Assembly: GCA_013204195.1 (NCBI GenBank)
Contig: JABMOJ010000304.1
Span: forward strand, 1 to 10,743
DNA: 10,743 nucleotides
Direction: 5' to 3'
Source of the DNA: SAR86 cluster bacterium
GTDB lineage: Bacteria; Pseudomonadota; Gammaproteobacteria; Pseudomonadales; Azotimanducaceae
The notes below the pieces were generated by a model, which searched no databases, had not been told where the DNA came from, and was given only the letters and a program-made list of their open reading frames with translations. Made by a program: the position numbers and the translations under genes. Positions 1 to 6,530 of this stretch are shown in pieces (position 1 is the first letter of the stretch; every line of letters starts with the position of its first letter).

Positions 1-445
1 CTTCGAGGGTTATCAGGCGTGCGTCGACTGGCCATCCTGCGCTTTCTACGAGGAACTGCTGACACACTACCCACAAGCCAAGGTTATTTTAAGTCTGCGA
101 GATCCAGACAAGTGGTTTGACAGCGCCTCCGAAACGATTTTCAAGGGGTTAGATAGCAGTTTTGGGCCGAGCAACCTCCAGGGCCAGATGGCGAGAAAAT
201 TAATTGTAGAAAACACCTTTGGCGGTCGGCATATGGATCGAGAGCATGCCAAGGCTGTGTTTACGGCCCACAATGACGCGGTCAAACGCACGGTGCCGGC
301 GAATCGTTTATTGGTCTTTGAAGCCAGCATGGGCTGGCAGCCATTATGTGATTTTCTTGAGGTGCCCGTGCCCGCTCAAGACTATCCGCGCACCAACTCA
401 ACCGATGAATTCAAACAGCGCATGCAGGCTCATAAGAAAACCTGA
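1..445 (+). CDS. Sulfotransferase family protein, C-terminal part (5'-truncated by window edge)
   Basis: The open frame enters from the left edge, with its first complete codon at base 2, and ends at a TGA at 443-445, leaving 147 residues. Family enzymes transfer a sulfo group from PAPS to an acceptor hydroxyl or amine. The fragment carries a DWPS..FYEELL segment near its start and then YPQAKVILSLRDPDKWFDS (fragment residues 23-41). The RDPxxWxxS part of this matches the 3'-phosphate-binding segment of PAPS sulfotransferases. The end, with LLVFEASMGWQPLCDFL and a PRTNS stretch, is the usual C-terminal signature of bacterial Sulfotransfer_4-like proteins. The N-terminal P-loop-like PAPS site lies outside the window, so intactness cannot be judged. 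The acceptor substrate is unknown. The gene is convergent with the dioxygenase, with 19 bases between stop codons. The family call is confident; the specific reaction is not. Confidence 0.85.
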   Translation, partial: FEGYQACVDWPSCAFYEELLTHYPQAKVILSLRDPDKWFDSASETIFKGLDSSFGPSNLQGQMARKLIVENTFGGRHMDREHAKAVFTAHNDAVKRTVPANRLLVFEASMGWQPLCDFLEVPVPAQDYPRTNSTDEFKQRMQAHKKT

Positions 446-464
446 CGCCTCAGCTCATCACTAT

Positions 465-1640
465 CTATGACGCACTGACCTGTCTGGACGGATCATAAAA
501 CGGGACATCACCACTCACCGTCACTCGACGCAAATGGCGCTCATGGGGATAATAGTCACTGGCTGCGTAATGCTGAACCGCGCGATTATCCCAGAAGGCG
601 ATGGATCCCGGTAACCATTTGAAGCGGCAGCTGTACTCCGGCCGGCTATGCTGCTGCAATAACTCCCTCAGAATCCCCTTCGACTCGGCCTCACCCAGCG
701 GGGAATTCGTGCGCCCATCATAGAGCGAGTCGTGTCGGAGAAATCCACCGTGCAAATACAGCCCGGTTTTGCCCGTCTCTGGATGAGTGCGCAGCAATGG
801 ATGGCTCACGCCAAAGGGGATCTGTTGCTTGATCTCATCAACCAGCTCTGCTGGCAGCGCCCGTGGACCCGTAGCAGCCAAGAAGAGACCATAATCATTG
901 ATGCCCCGCAGGTGTTGCAGGCGTGCCTGCATCGCCAAAGGCAATCCCAGGTAACAGGCATGACTGTCAGAAAACAAGGTATCACCCCCATAGGGTGGCA
1001 CCTGAACACACTGGGCGATGGAACCTAAGGAGGGCTTCTCCATCCAGGTGACATCTGTGTGCCAACCGTTTTCCATGCCAGGACTGGCCTGGCCATGGAT
1101 GATTTCTAAAACATAGGGATTCTCACCAGGCTTGCCAAAAGGAAACGCGTCTAGTTCACCGAACCGCCGCCCAAAGGCCACTTGCTGATCCTCATCCAGG
1201 TTCTGGTCACGAAAGAAGATCACCTTGCGTTCCAGTAAGGTCTCTCGAATAAACTGCACCCATTCGGGCGCCAGCGTCTGTTTCAAATCGACGTTATGGA
1301 TAACCGTGCCGACGGTGAGACCCAGATGTTCAAACTTCACACCAAATTCTGTCGCACGGCGCTGTAACGCTGCAGTCACCGGCGTATTCCCCATACGCGC
1401 ATATTCCTGCGCTATACCCAGACCAATACGATTAGACGGCATGAATAGCTTTTCTGGATCTATCTGGCCGCCATCAACGGGTGCCTGCTGCATAACCTTG
1501 GCCTGGTGAATTTTCTCCCCCAACCCCGTCGCGACCCGGTTATAAACAGCCTGCTCGGTCGGCGTGTTCGTGCCTGTCGTCACAACTGCCAGGTTAGTTG
1601 AATCTGTATTCAGGGCAGTATCAGCCTGCAGGTGAGTCAT
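465..1640 (-). CDS. TauD/TfdA-family Fe(II)/2-oxoglutarate-dependent dioxygenase with N-terminal extension
   Basis: The 391-residue protein should couple 2-oxoglutarate decarboxylation to hydroxylation of a substrate, with family precedents in taurine, alkyl sulfates and aryloxyalkanoates. The iron triad is visible: H194 and D196 in NGWHTDVTW, and H357 in DNRAVQHYA. R368 and R372 in HERHLRRVTVSG align with the two conserved arginines of TauD, one of which binds 2-oxoglutarate. The catalytic domain begins near residue 95 (FGVKFEHLGLTVGTVIHNVDL). The first ~60 residues are rich in Thr, Asn, Gln and Ala and are not part of the family fold; TauD itself is about 283 residues. The ATG at 1640 is favoured because GAGGA lies 7 bases upstream on the coding strand. 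Later in-frame ATGs at codons 50, 67 and 83 would still leave the domain whole. Substrate specificity cannot be assigned. Confidence 0.9.
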   Translation of the reverse strand: MTHLQADTALNTDSTNLAVVTTGTNTPTEQAVYNRVATGLGEKIHQAKVMQQAPVDGGQIDPEKLFMPSNRIGLGIAQEYARMGNTPVTAALQRRATEFGVKFEHLGLTVGTVIHNVDLKQTLAPEWVQFIRETLLERKVIFFRDQNLDEDQQVAFGRRFGELDAFPFGKPGENPYVLEIIHGQASPGMENGWHTDVTWMEKPSLGSIAQCVQVPPYGGDTLFSDSHACYLGLPLAMQARLQHLRGINDYGLFLAATGPRALPAELVDEIKQQIPFGVSHPLLRTHPETGKTGLYLHGGFLRHDSLYDGRTNSPLGEAESKGILRELLQQHSRPEYSCRFKWLPGSIAFWDNRAVQHYAASDYYPHERHLRRVTVSGDVPFYDPSRQVSAS

Positions 1641-1693
1641 GGCATTGTCCTCATCGTATAGCGCAGCAGGTATCTCTGCGGTTCAAACCTCTT

Positions 1694-1722
1694 ATCCTAT
1701 CCCTATATAGGCAGATACCCAA
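1694..1722 (-). promoter_or_regulatory. Possible sigma70-type promoter for the TauD-family gene
   Basis: On the minus strand, TTGGGT (1717-1722) and TAGGAT (1694-1699) are separated by exactly 17 bases and lie about 55-80 bases upstream of the dioxygenase start. Both hexamers match consensus only partly (3/6 and 4/6). An 8-base palindrome CTATATAG (1703-1710) sits inside the spacer. This is a consensus reading only. Confidence 0.25.
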
Positions 1723-1771
1723 ACTCACGAAATATCCGTTACGCGACCTGTGCCCACCGGCACCGAGACAG

Positions 1772-1792
1772 TGTTAGACTGCGCATCTAACA
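1772..1792. promoter_or_regulatory. 21-base inverted repeat in the divergent spacer, candidate operator
   Basis: TGTTAGA at 1772-1778 is the exact reverse complement of TCTAACA at 1786-1792, with the 7-base centre CTGCGCA between them. The site lies between two divergently transcribed genes, 32 bases before the GTG of the DUF2956 gene. That position and symmetry would suit a dimeric repressor. No regulator gene is adjacent. The arms could also form a weak hairpin, but no T-run follows, so a terminator is unlikely. Confidence 0.35.
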
Positions 1793-1823
1793 GACATAAG
1801 ACCCATCAATTGGCAGGACCATA

Positions 1824-2150
1824 GTGGCTGACGATAAAATTTCGAAAGAATCACAGATCGAGGCGCTGAAAATCGCGCGCTCGATCCAGCGACCTGAGCA
1901 AACTAAAGCACAGACACGACTGGTTGCCCAAGGCATAGAGAAAGGCATCTCTGAATATAAGAAGCAACAGAAAGCCTTGGCCAGGGAACGGGACAAGGCC
2001 AGAAAAAAAACCGCCAAGGCGCAGGCACCTGAGGTTGACATTAAACAGACACCGACCACCGCGACTTGGCTAATCGGATTACCCTGGGTGTTATTGGTGA
2101 TCAGCTGCGCCTATATCGTAGTCGCGCTCAAACTCTTTAGAGCCACTTAA
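1824..2150 (+). CDS. DUF2956 family small membrane-anchored protein
   Basis: The 108-residue protein has a highly charged N-terminal two thirds (residues 1-80) and one C-terminal hydrophobic segment (TWLIGLPWVLLVISCAYIVV, about residues 82-101). The order of motifs matches DUF2956: SQIEALKIARSIQRPEQTK, then QTRLVAQGIEKGI, then YKKQQKALARERDKARKK. DUF2956 is a gammaproteobacterial family of unknown function. The middle segment is probably a basic, helical or coiled-coil cytoplasmic region tethered by the C-terminal membrane helix. The start is a GTG with CAGGA at 1814-1818, five bases upstream, and no in-frame ATG is nearby. Only one base separates its stop from the TTG start of the thioredoxin gene, so the two are almost certainly co-transcribed and may be translationally coupled. 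I cannot assign a function. Confidence 0.85.
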   Translation: MADDKISKESQIEALKIARSIQRPEQTKAQTRLVAQGIEKGISEYKKQQKALARERDKARKKTAKAQAPEVDIKQTPTTATWLIGLPWVLLVISCAYIVVALKLFRAT

Positions 2151-2151
2151 A

Positions 2152-2724
2152 TTGAGCCCCTTGCGCTACACCATCATAGCCCTACTCATTACTGGCGTTA
2201 GCCTGGTCGGATTCACCGTGATTGGCTCCGACGCATTGCCAAATCAAATGCCGGATCAAGCATCCAGCCAGGTCCCTACTCATGCGCCTACTCATGCGTC
2301 TACTCATGCGTCTACTCACGCGTCTACTCACGCGCCTAACATTGCACCTAACCCTAGGCCGATAGAAGCGCTGGGATCCTGGAAAATTATCAATTATTGG
2401 TCCACTACCTGCGCGCCTTGTCGAATCGAGATCCCAGAGCTGAACCTTCTCTTTGATGAATTGGCCGCCTCAAACATTCAGGTATTGGGTGTCAATTTCG
2501 ACGAGGATGACCGAAAAACCACCCTGCGTTTGGCTCGGCGCTTGGGTATCGAGTTCCCAACATTGAACCTCAGTGAAGTCGAAGCTCTCGGCCTGCCGGC
2601 ACCCAGCGCGCTACCGACGACCTATATTGTGTCACCGACGAATGAGGTACTAACCAAGCTGGTGGGTATCCAAACAAAGGCTTCGATCTACACACTATTG
2701 ACTGAACTGGCTATCCCCCACTGA
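2152..2724 (+). CDS. TlpA/ResA-like membrane-anchored thioredoxin-fold protein
   Basis: The 190-residue protein has an N-terminal hydrophobic anchor (residues 6-25), a low-complexity linker (about 26-70) and a thioredoxin-fold domain. The active-site motif is C87-A-P-C90 in NYWSTTCAPCR, and the cis-proline is P155 in ALPTTYIV. VLGVNFDEDD and LGIEFPTL are typical of TlpA/ResA/AlkHp-reductase-like domains. Such proteins act outside the cytoplasmic membrane and reduce or exchange disulfides in targets such as apocytochromes or copper-site proteins. The linker contains five near-perfect PTHA/STHA repeats (residues 42-61). The TTG start lies one base after the upstream stop and has no good ribosome-binding site, which suggests coupling to the DUF2956 gene. 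A second TTG at codon 4 is an alternative start. The partner is unknown; the downstream cysteine-bearing propeller is a candidate. Confidence 0.88.
   Translation: MSPLRYTIIALLITGVSLVGFTVIGSDALPNQMPDQASSQVPTHAPTHASTHASTHASTHAPNIAPNPRPIEALGSWKIINYWSTTCAPCRIEIPELNLLFDELAASNIQVLGVNFDEDDRKTTLRLARRLGIEFPTLNLSEVEALGLPAPSALPTTYIVSPTNEVLTKLVGIQTKASIYTLLTELAIPH
2275..2334 (+). repeat. Five tandem 12-bp units inside the TlpA-like gene
   Basis: Five consecutive 12-base units with consensus YCTACTCAYGCG fill this stretch. They differ only at the first base (C or T) and at one C/T position. Each encodes Pro/Ser-Thr-His-Ala. Two degenerate units (starting CCTAAC) follow to about 2358. The unit is a multiple of three, so copy-number change would alter linker length without a frameshift. 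Confidence 0.95.
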
Positions 2725-2797
2725 CCAAACAATAACCTCTCGTGATCAGCAACTTGGATGACGGAGCCACTACTCAAGCGTAAGAGACAATCAATCG

Positions 2798-4057
2798 ATG
2801 CGATCTAATGCACTCAAAAACCTACTGCAAACCCTGTTAGTTGGCACACTGTTGATGGGCCTCAACGCCCGGGCACAGGACCTACAGGTCTCCATGCTGA
2901 CGCCACCCGTGACCGACCAAACCAGCCTCTCCCGCGTGATCACCGATGCCAAGGGCAATGTGCATCTTTCCTGGGTCGCGTCAAAAGACGACAGCAGTGC
3001 CTTGTACTATGCCACGCTGACTGAAGCCAACTGGAGTCCAGCCCATCTGATTCAGCAAGGCAACGATTGGTTTGTCAATTGGGCCGACTTTCCATTTTTG
3101 GCTGTCACTGACACGGGCATGGTGGCGCACTGGCTGCAAAAGAGTGCCGATGGCACCTACGATTATGATATCAACGCCGTGTTTTTTGATCAGGAAAAAC
3201 ACACTTGGGGTCAGCCCGTCATCATTCACAAGGATGGTGTCAGCGCTGAACATGGTTTCGTGAGCATGCTGCCCTTAGGTGAAGGCCGCTCCTTTATGAC
3301 TTGGTTAGATGGCAGAAACACCAAACCAGCAACGCCCCATTCCGGCACCGATAACAAGGAACACACCATGGCCGGTGGTATGACCCTGCGAGCGGCTGTA
3401 TTTGACCGTCATGGCGAAACCTTGGAAGAATGGGAACTCGACGGCCTCACCTGCGATTGCTGCAACACCAGTAGTGCCATGACGGCCACAGGACCAGTAG
3501 TGGTTTATCGCGATCGCACTGAGCAGGAAATCAGAGATATCTATATCACCCGCTTTGCCGACAATCAGTGGACTAAACCCTTGGCAGTATCTAACGATCA
3601 CTGGAAGGTCCCTGGTTGTCCGGTCAATGGTCCTGCCGTCGCAGCACAGGGTCATCTAACCGCGGTAGTCTGGTTCACGGCGAAGGACGATCAACCTAAG
3701 GTACAGTTGGCCATATCAAACAATGACGGCGCCGCATTTGGCACGCCCATACTGGTAGATCAAGGCGCCACCAATGGCCGCGTCAGCATGGCGATTGTGG
3801 ATTCTGGCGATATCGCCATCAGCTGGTTACACACCAATGGCAAAGACGCCGCGCTCAAGGTGGCGCTCTATAGCCAGGCGGGTAAGTTGCTGGCAGAGAC
3901 TGAAGTCGCCGGCACACAATCCTCAAGACGCAGCGGCTTTCCGGTGATCACAAGCCAAGGCAACGACATTTATGTCACCTGGACTGATATCAGCGCAGGC
4001 AGCCAAGTCAAGATGGCACGGGTGCGCTTCAACATGCCACCTGTTTCAGCTGATTAA
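2798..4057 (+). CDS. Exported sialidase-fold beta-propeller protein with CDCC and GCP cysteine motifs
   Basis: The 419-residue protein begins with a signal peptide (residues 1-26, hydrophobic LLQTLLVGTLLMGL, cleavage expected after ARA before Q27). The rest reads as repeated beta blades, each with a strand such as HLSW, VAHW, FMTW, VVVY, AVVW, AISW or YVTW and a turn between, about six or seven in all. One degenerate Asp-box is visible (SNNDGAAF, 307-314). I see no convincing sialidase active site, so 'sialidase' should mean fold only. The mature protein has just four cysteines: C219, C221 and C222 in LTCDCCNT, and C274 in VPGCPVNGP. This suggests a metal site or a disulfide/thiol centre. The ATG at 2798 has a weak AAGAGA upstream. 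It follows the thioredoxin gene by 73 bases, probably in the same transcript. Biochemical role unknown. Confidence 0.75.
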   Translation: MRSNALKNLLQTLLVGTLLMGLNARAQDLQVSMLTPPVTDQTSLSRVITDAKGNVHLSWVASKDDSSALYYATLTEANWSPAHLIQQGNDWFVNWADFPFLAVTDTGMVAHWLQKSADGTYDYDINAVFFDQEKHTWGQPVIIHKDGVSAEHGFVSMLPLGEGRSFMTWLDGRNTKPATPHSGTDNKEHTMAGGMTLRAAVFDRHGETLEEWELDGLTCDCCNTSSAMTATGPVVVYRDRTEQEIRDIYITRFADNQWTKPLAVSNDHWKVPGCPVNGPAVAAQGHLTAVVWFTAKDDQPKVQLAISNNDGAAFGTPILVDQGATNGRVSMAIVDSGDIAISWLHTNGKDAALKVALYSQAGKLLAETEVAGTQSSRRSGFPVITSQGNDIYVTWTDISAGSQVKMARVRFNMPPVSAD

Positions 4058-4071
4058 ATTCAGCGGCTTAC

Positions 4072-4905
4072 TTAAGCTTCCGGATTAAGCGCAGCACTGT
4101 TGGCGGCCCACTCGAAATCTGCAGCGAGGCGCGCAAAGCGTTTATCGACCAATCTCGAAAATCGAGGATCCGTGAGGATATGCAGGCGCTTTGCTTTAAT
4201 CGCCTCGACCACCAGTTCGCCGACGATATCCGGGTCAAGCCCCTGCTCAATGTCCCGTGAAATATCTGTATAAGCAGACTTCGACACTTGTGGCCCAAAC
4301 CGATCGGGGCGATTCCGCGGGGCTTCATAAATTCGAGTTCGAACGGCGCCAGGACAGAGCACCGAAGCACCAAAGCCACCCAGGCGACCTTCTTCGTACA
4401 AGGATTCCGTTAAGCCTACCACCGCATATTTTGTCGCATTGTAAGTCGTCCAACCCGGATTACGACCTAACAAACCAGCCATAGAAGCAGTATTGACGAT
4501 ATGTCCACCCTCACCCTGGGATTTGATATGCGGAATAAATGCCTGACAACCATGGACAACGCCCATCAGGTTCACCCCAAGGCTCCACTGCCAGTCACCC
4601 TCATCGCACTCGTCGATTAGGCCACCGGTGGAGACGCCGGCGTTGTTACAAACGATATGCACCTTACCCAACTCGGCAAGGGTTTTATCCGCTGCCGCAA
4701 ACACAGAGTCACGGGTGCTAACATCACACAACACACTCGACACCGCATTTGATTCAAGGCCAATAACGGCCTGTTGTAACGCCGCTTCCTCGATATCTGC
4801 CATCATCACTTGCATACCTTGGCGCAGAAATGCTTTCACCATTCCCAGACCAATGCCACTCGCAGCGCCGGTGACAAAAGCGACTTTTCCAGTAAATTCA
4901 TTCAT
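4072..4905 (-). CDS. Short-chain dehydrogenase/reductase (SDR), NAD(P)-dependent
   Basis: The 277-residue classical SDR should oxidise or reduce an alcohol/ketone pair in the cytoplasm. The cofactor motif is T12-G-A-A-S-G-I-G19, the structural NNAG motif is at 87-90, and the catalytic residues are S141, Y155 and K159 (YNATK). An aspartate after the second strand (D37 in MMADIE) usually favours NAD(H) over NADP(H). The C-terminal part after PGAVRT is variable and holds the substrate-binding region. I start the gene at the ATG at 4905 because AGGAGA lies 6 bases upstream and the protein then begins MNEFTGKVAFVTG, as family members do. The frame stays open upstream to a TTG at 4968, but those 21 codons are repeat-derived. 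The gene lies 59 bases downstream of the sulfatase on the same strand and converges with the propeller gene, with 14 bases between stops. Confidence 0.93.
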   Translation of the reverse strand: MNEFTGKVAFVTGAASGIGLGMVKAFLRQGMQVMMADIEEAALQQAVIGLESNAVSSVLCDVSTRDSVFAAADKTLAELGKVHIVCNNAGVSTGGLIDECDEGDWQWSLGVNLMGVVHGCQAFIPHIKSQGEGGHIVNTASMAGLLGRNPGWTTYNATKYAVVGLTESLYEEGRLGGFGASVLCPGAVRTRIYEAPRNRPDRFGPQVSKSAYTDISRDIEQGLDPDIVGELVVEAIKAKRLHILTDPRFSRLVDKRFARLAADFEWAANSAALNPEA

Positions 4906-4921
4906 CAGATATCTCCTAACG

Positions 4922-4969
4922 CAACTCTTCAGGCAATTCTTCAGGCCATTCTTCAGGCATTTCCTCAAG
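4922..4969 (-). repeat. Four imperfect 12-bp tandem repeats at the sulfatase-SDR junction
   Basis: Read on the minus strand, the units are CTTGAGGAAATG (4969-4958), CCTGAAGAATGG (4957-4946), CCTGAAGAATTG (4945-4934) and CCTGAAGAGTTG (4933-4922). They fill the gap between the sulfatase stop (TGA, within the first unit) and the SDR ribosome-binding site. If translated from the TTG at 4968 they would encode the LKN/LKS-type repeat of an otherwise unexplained N-terminal extension. Confidence 0.9.
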
Positions 4970-6530
4970 CAAAGGCAGTGGGTTTCGGCGACAGGTCATT
5001 ATTTTCCATCAGGGTGCGCATGAGTCTCTCGGTCATCTGCGCCTGCAGAGTCTTATCATCGACCCGATTATGCATTTCGTTCGGATCCTCTTGCAAATCA
5101 AACAACTCAATACCGTCATAACCCTGGTAGACAGTCAATCGCGCGTCCTCAGTAATCAAGGTGCGCATACGCAGTGGCGTGCCCACCTGCAAGATGTCGT
5201 TCAGCTGATCTTCTTCAATGAAAATTTCATCCCTGACTTTCGCGGTACTGTCTGTTAGAAGAGGTGTTGCATCGATGCCCTGCATACCATAAAAAGCCGA
5301 CAATCCAGCTTGCGCCAGCAACGTCGGACCCAGATCTAAAGAAGATACCAGACTGCTGGTGCTACCAGGCTGGTTACCTGGCACATGCACTAACAATGGC
5401 ACCCGGGTGCAACCGGCATAATGCATACCGCCTTTGAGCATAACGCCGTGATCACCGAACATGTCACCATGATCACTGGTGAACACGACAATAGTATTCT
5501 CACTTAAGCCAAGACTCTCGAGCTGGCCAACAATAGTACCAATACTGTCATCGATCATGGATATCATGCCGTACTCTTTGGCCCCCATCTCGCGGAGCTC
5601 AGTCTCCGTCGGCGCAAACATATTAACCCCACGGCGTAACCCGCTTGGGCCCTGCTTGATCGCCTTTTGATAGTGAGGCGCAGAATGTGTATGCGTATCA
5701 CGGTAAGTATCGGGCAGGCTAAAATCAGCCGGTGAATACATATCGAAGTACTTACCCGGCGGGGTAAACGGATGGTGCGGATCAGGGTACGACACGACCG
5801 CCAAAAAAGGCGTGTCAGGCTGCTTCGCCCGGGTCTGTAAAAAGCTTGAGGCCACCTCAGTAATATAATGCGTGGGATAAAGTTCCGCCGGCGTGCGGGT
5901 CCGCCGGGTCATGTGCGAGGGCGAGTCATAGGGCCAGGCGCCCGTTTCACCCTGGATCGTAGTCGGGTCAATACCCTGATCCAGCAACCATTGATAATAA
6001 TGCCCACCACACTGGTCAGAATGGGCGACGACTAAATCAACTTCAGCGAAGCCGTAGTAGTCCTGCGGCATCTGCACCCGCTCTTGCTTGTGCCGCGCCA
6101 GATTCTCATAATCATCCCAGCCCGGCGGGTAGTGGGAAAAATTGATCGCATCTCCCGGCGCCATCTGATCAGTCTGGCGCTTCGCCACTGAGGCCATCAC
6201 GTTCATATTTTGCAGATGACATTTGCCTAGATGGGCGGTGTGATAACCGGCGTTCTTAAAGATCCGCGGAAAGGTTTCGACTCGCCAGTCCAGGGCGATG
6301 CCGTTATAGCGGGTACCGTGCAAGGAGGGCATTCGGCTGGTAAAAATTGACGATCGATTCGGCATACAAATGGGGTTGGCCACATGCGCCTGATCAAAGC
6401 GCATAGACTTCTTCGCCAGGGCATCGAGATGCGGCGTCTGCACAACCTTGTTGCCACCAAAACCCGTATGATCCGGTCGGTGCTGGTCCGTCATGATAAT
6501 GAGAATGTTGGGTTGGGGTGACTGGCTCAT
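4965..6530 (-). CDS. Formylglycine-dependent type I sulfatase (arylsulfatase/choline-sulfatase-like)
   Basis: The 521-residue protein should hydrolyse a sulfate ester to an alcohol and sulfate. The modification signature is C55-M-P-N-R59, whose cysteine is converted to formylglycine by a maturase (FGE or anSME) not found in this window. Metal-binding and active-site segments are the early MTDQH (13-17), K103 in HLGKCH, H252/H253 in PDPHHPF, and D353-H354 in TSDHGDMFGDHG. The C-terminal part (ELFDLQEDPNEMHN) is the common sulfatase subdomain. I see no signal peptide: the protein starts MSQSPQPNILIIMTDQ, with the core strand immediately, suggesting a cytoplasmic enzyme. The ATG at 6530 lacks a clear Shine-Dalgarno but places the conserved N-terminus correctly. 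The SDR gene follows 59 bases downstream, so the product alcohol may be its substrate. The substrate cannot be named. Confidence 0.92.
   Translation of the reverse strand: MSQSPQPNILIIMTDQHRPDHTGFGGNKVVQTPHLDALAKKSMRFDQAHVANPICMPNRSSIFTSRMPSLHGTRYNGIALDWRVETFPRIFKNAGYHTAHLGKCHLQNMNVMASVAKRQTDQMAPGDAINFSHYPPGWDDYENLARHKQERVQMPQDYYGFAEVDLVVAHSDQCGGHYYQWLLDQGIDPTTIQGETGAWPYDSPSHMTRRTRTPAELYPTHYITEVASSFLQTRAKQPDTPFLAVVSYPDPHHPFTPPGKYFDMYSPADFSLPDTYRDTHTHSAPHYQKAIKQGPSGLRRGVNMFAPTETELREMGAKEYGMISMIDDSIGTIVGQLESLGLSENTIVVFTSDHGDMFGDHGVMLKGGMHYAGCTRVPLLVHVPGNQPGSTSSLVSSLDLGPTLLAQAGLSAFYGMQGIDATPLLTDSTAKVRDEIFIEEDQLNDILQVGTPLRMRTLITEDARLTVYQGYDGIELFDLQEDPNEMHNRVDDKTLQAQMTERLMRTLMENNDLSPKPTAFA

Noticed and set aside
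732..1028. Plus-strand open frame of 98 codons opposite the dioxygenase gene.
   Set aside because: It is antisense to a well-supported gene with intact catalytic motifs, and its translation shows no recognisable family.
465..1640. Calling the dioxygenase taurine dioxygenase (TauD) or alkylsulfatase (AtsK).
   Set aside because: The iron and 2-oxoglutarate residues are shared by the whole family; no transport genes or diagnostic substrate residues support a specific substrate.
2275..2334. A CRISPR-like or regulatory repeat array.
   Set aside because: The units are contiguous 12-mers with no spacers and lie in frame within a coding region, encoding a linker.
3305..3655. Minus-strand open frame of 116 codons opposite the propeller gene.
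   Set aside because: Antisense shadow with no family resemblance or ribosome-binding site of note.
2798..4057. Annotating the propeller as an active exo-alpha-sialidase.
   Set aside because: Only one degenerate Asp-box and no recognisable arginine triad or catalytic Tyr/Glu arrangement could be seen; the evidence supports the fold only.
4906..4968. A longer SDR protein starting at TTG 4968 with a 21-residue Cys/Lys/Leu-rich N-terminus.
   Set aside because: The ATG at 4905 has AGGAGA at good spacing and gives the canonical SDR N-terminus; the upstream codons come from the tandem repeat. Kept only as a finding.
4257..5121. Several plus-strand frames opposite the SDR and sulfatase genes.
   Set aside because: They overlap each other in different phases and mirror genes with complete motif sets; none resembles a known protein.
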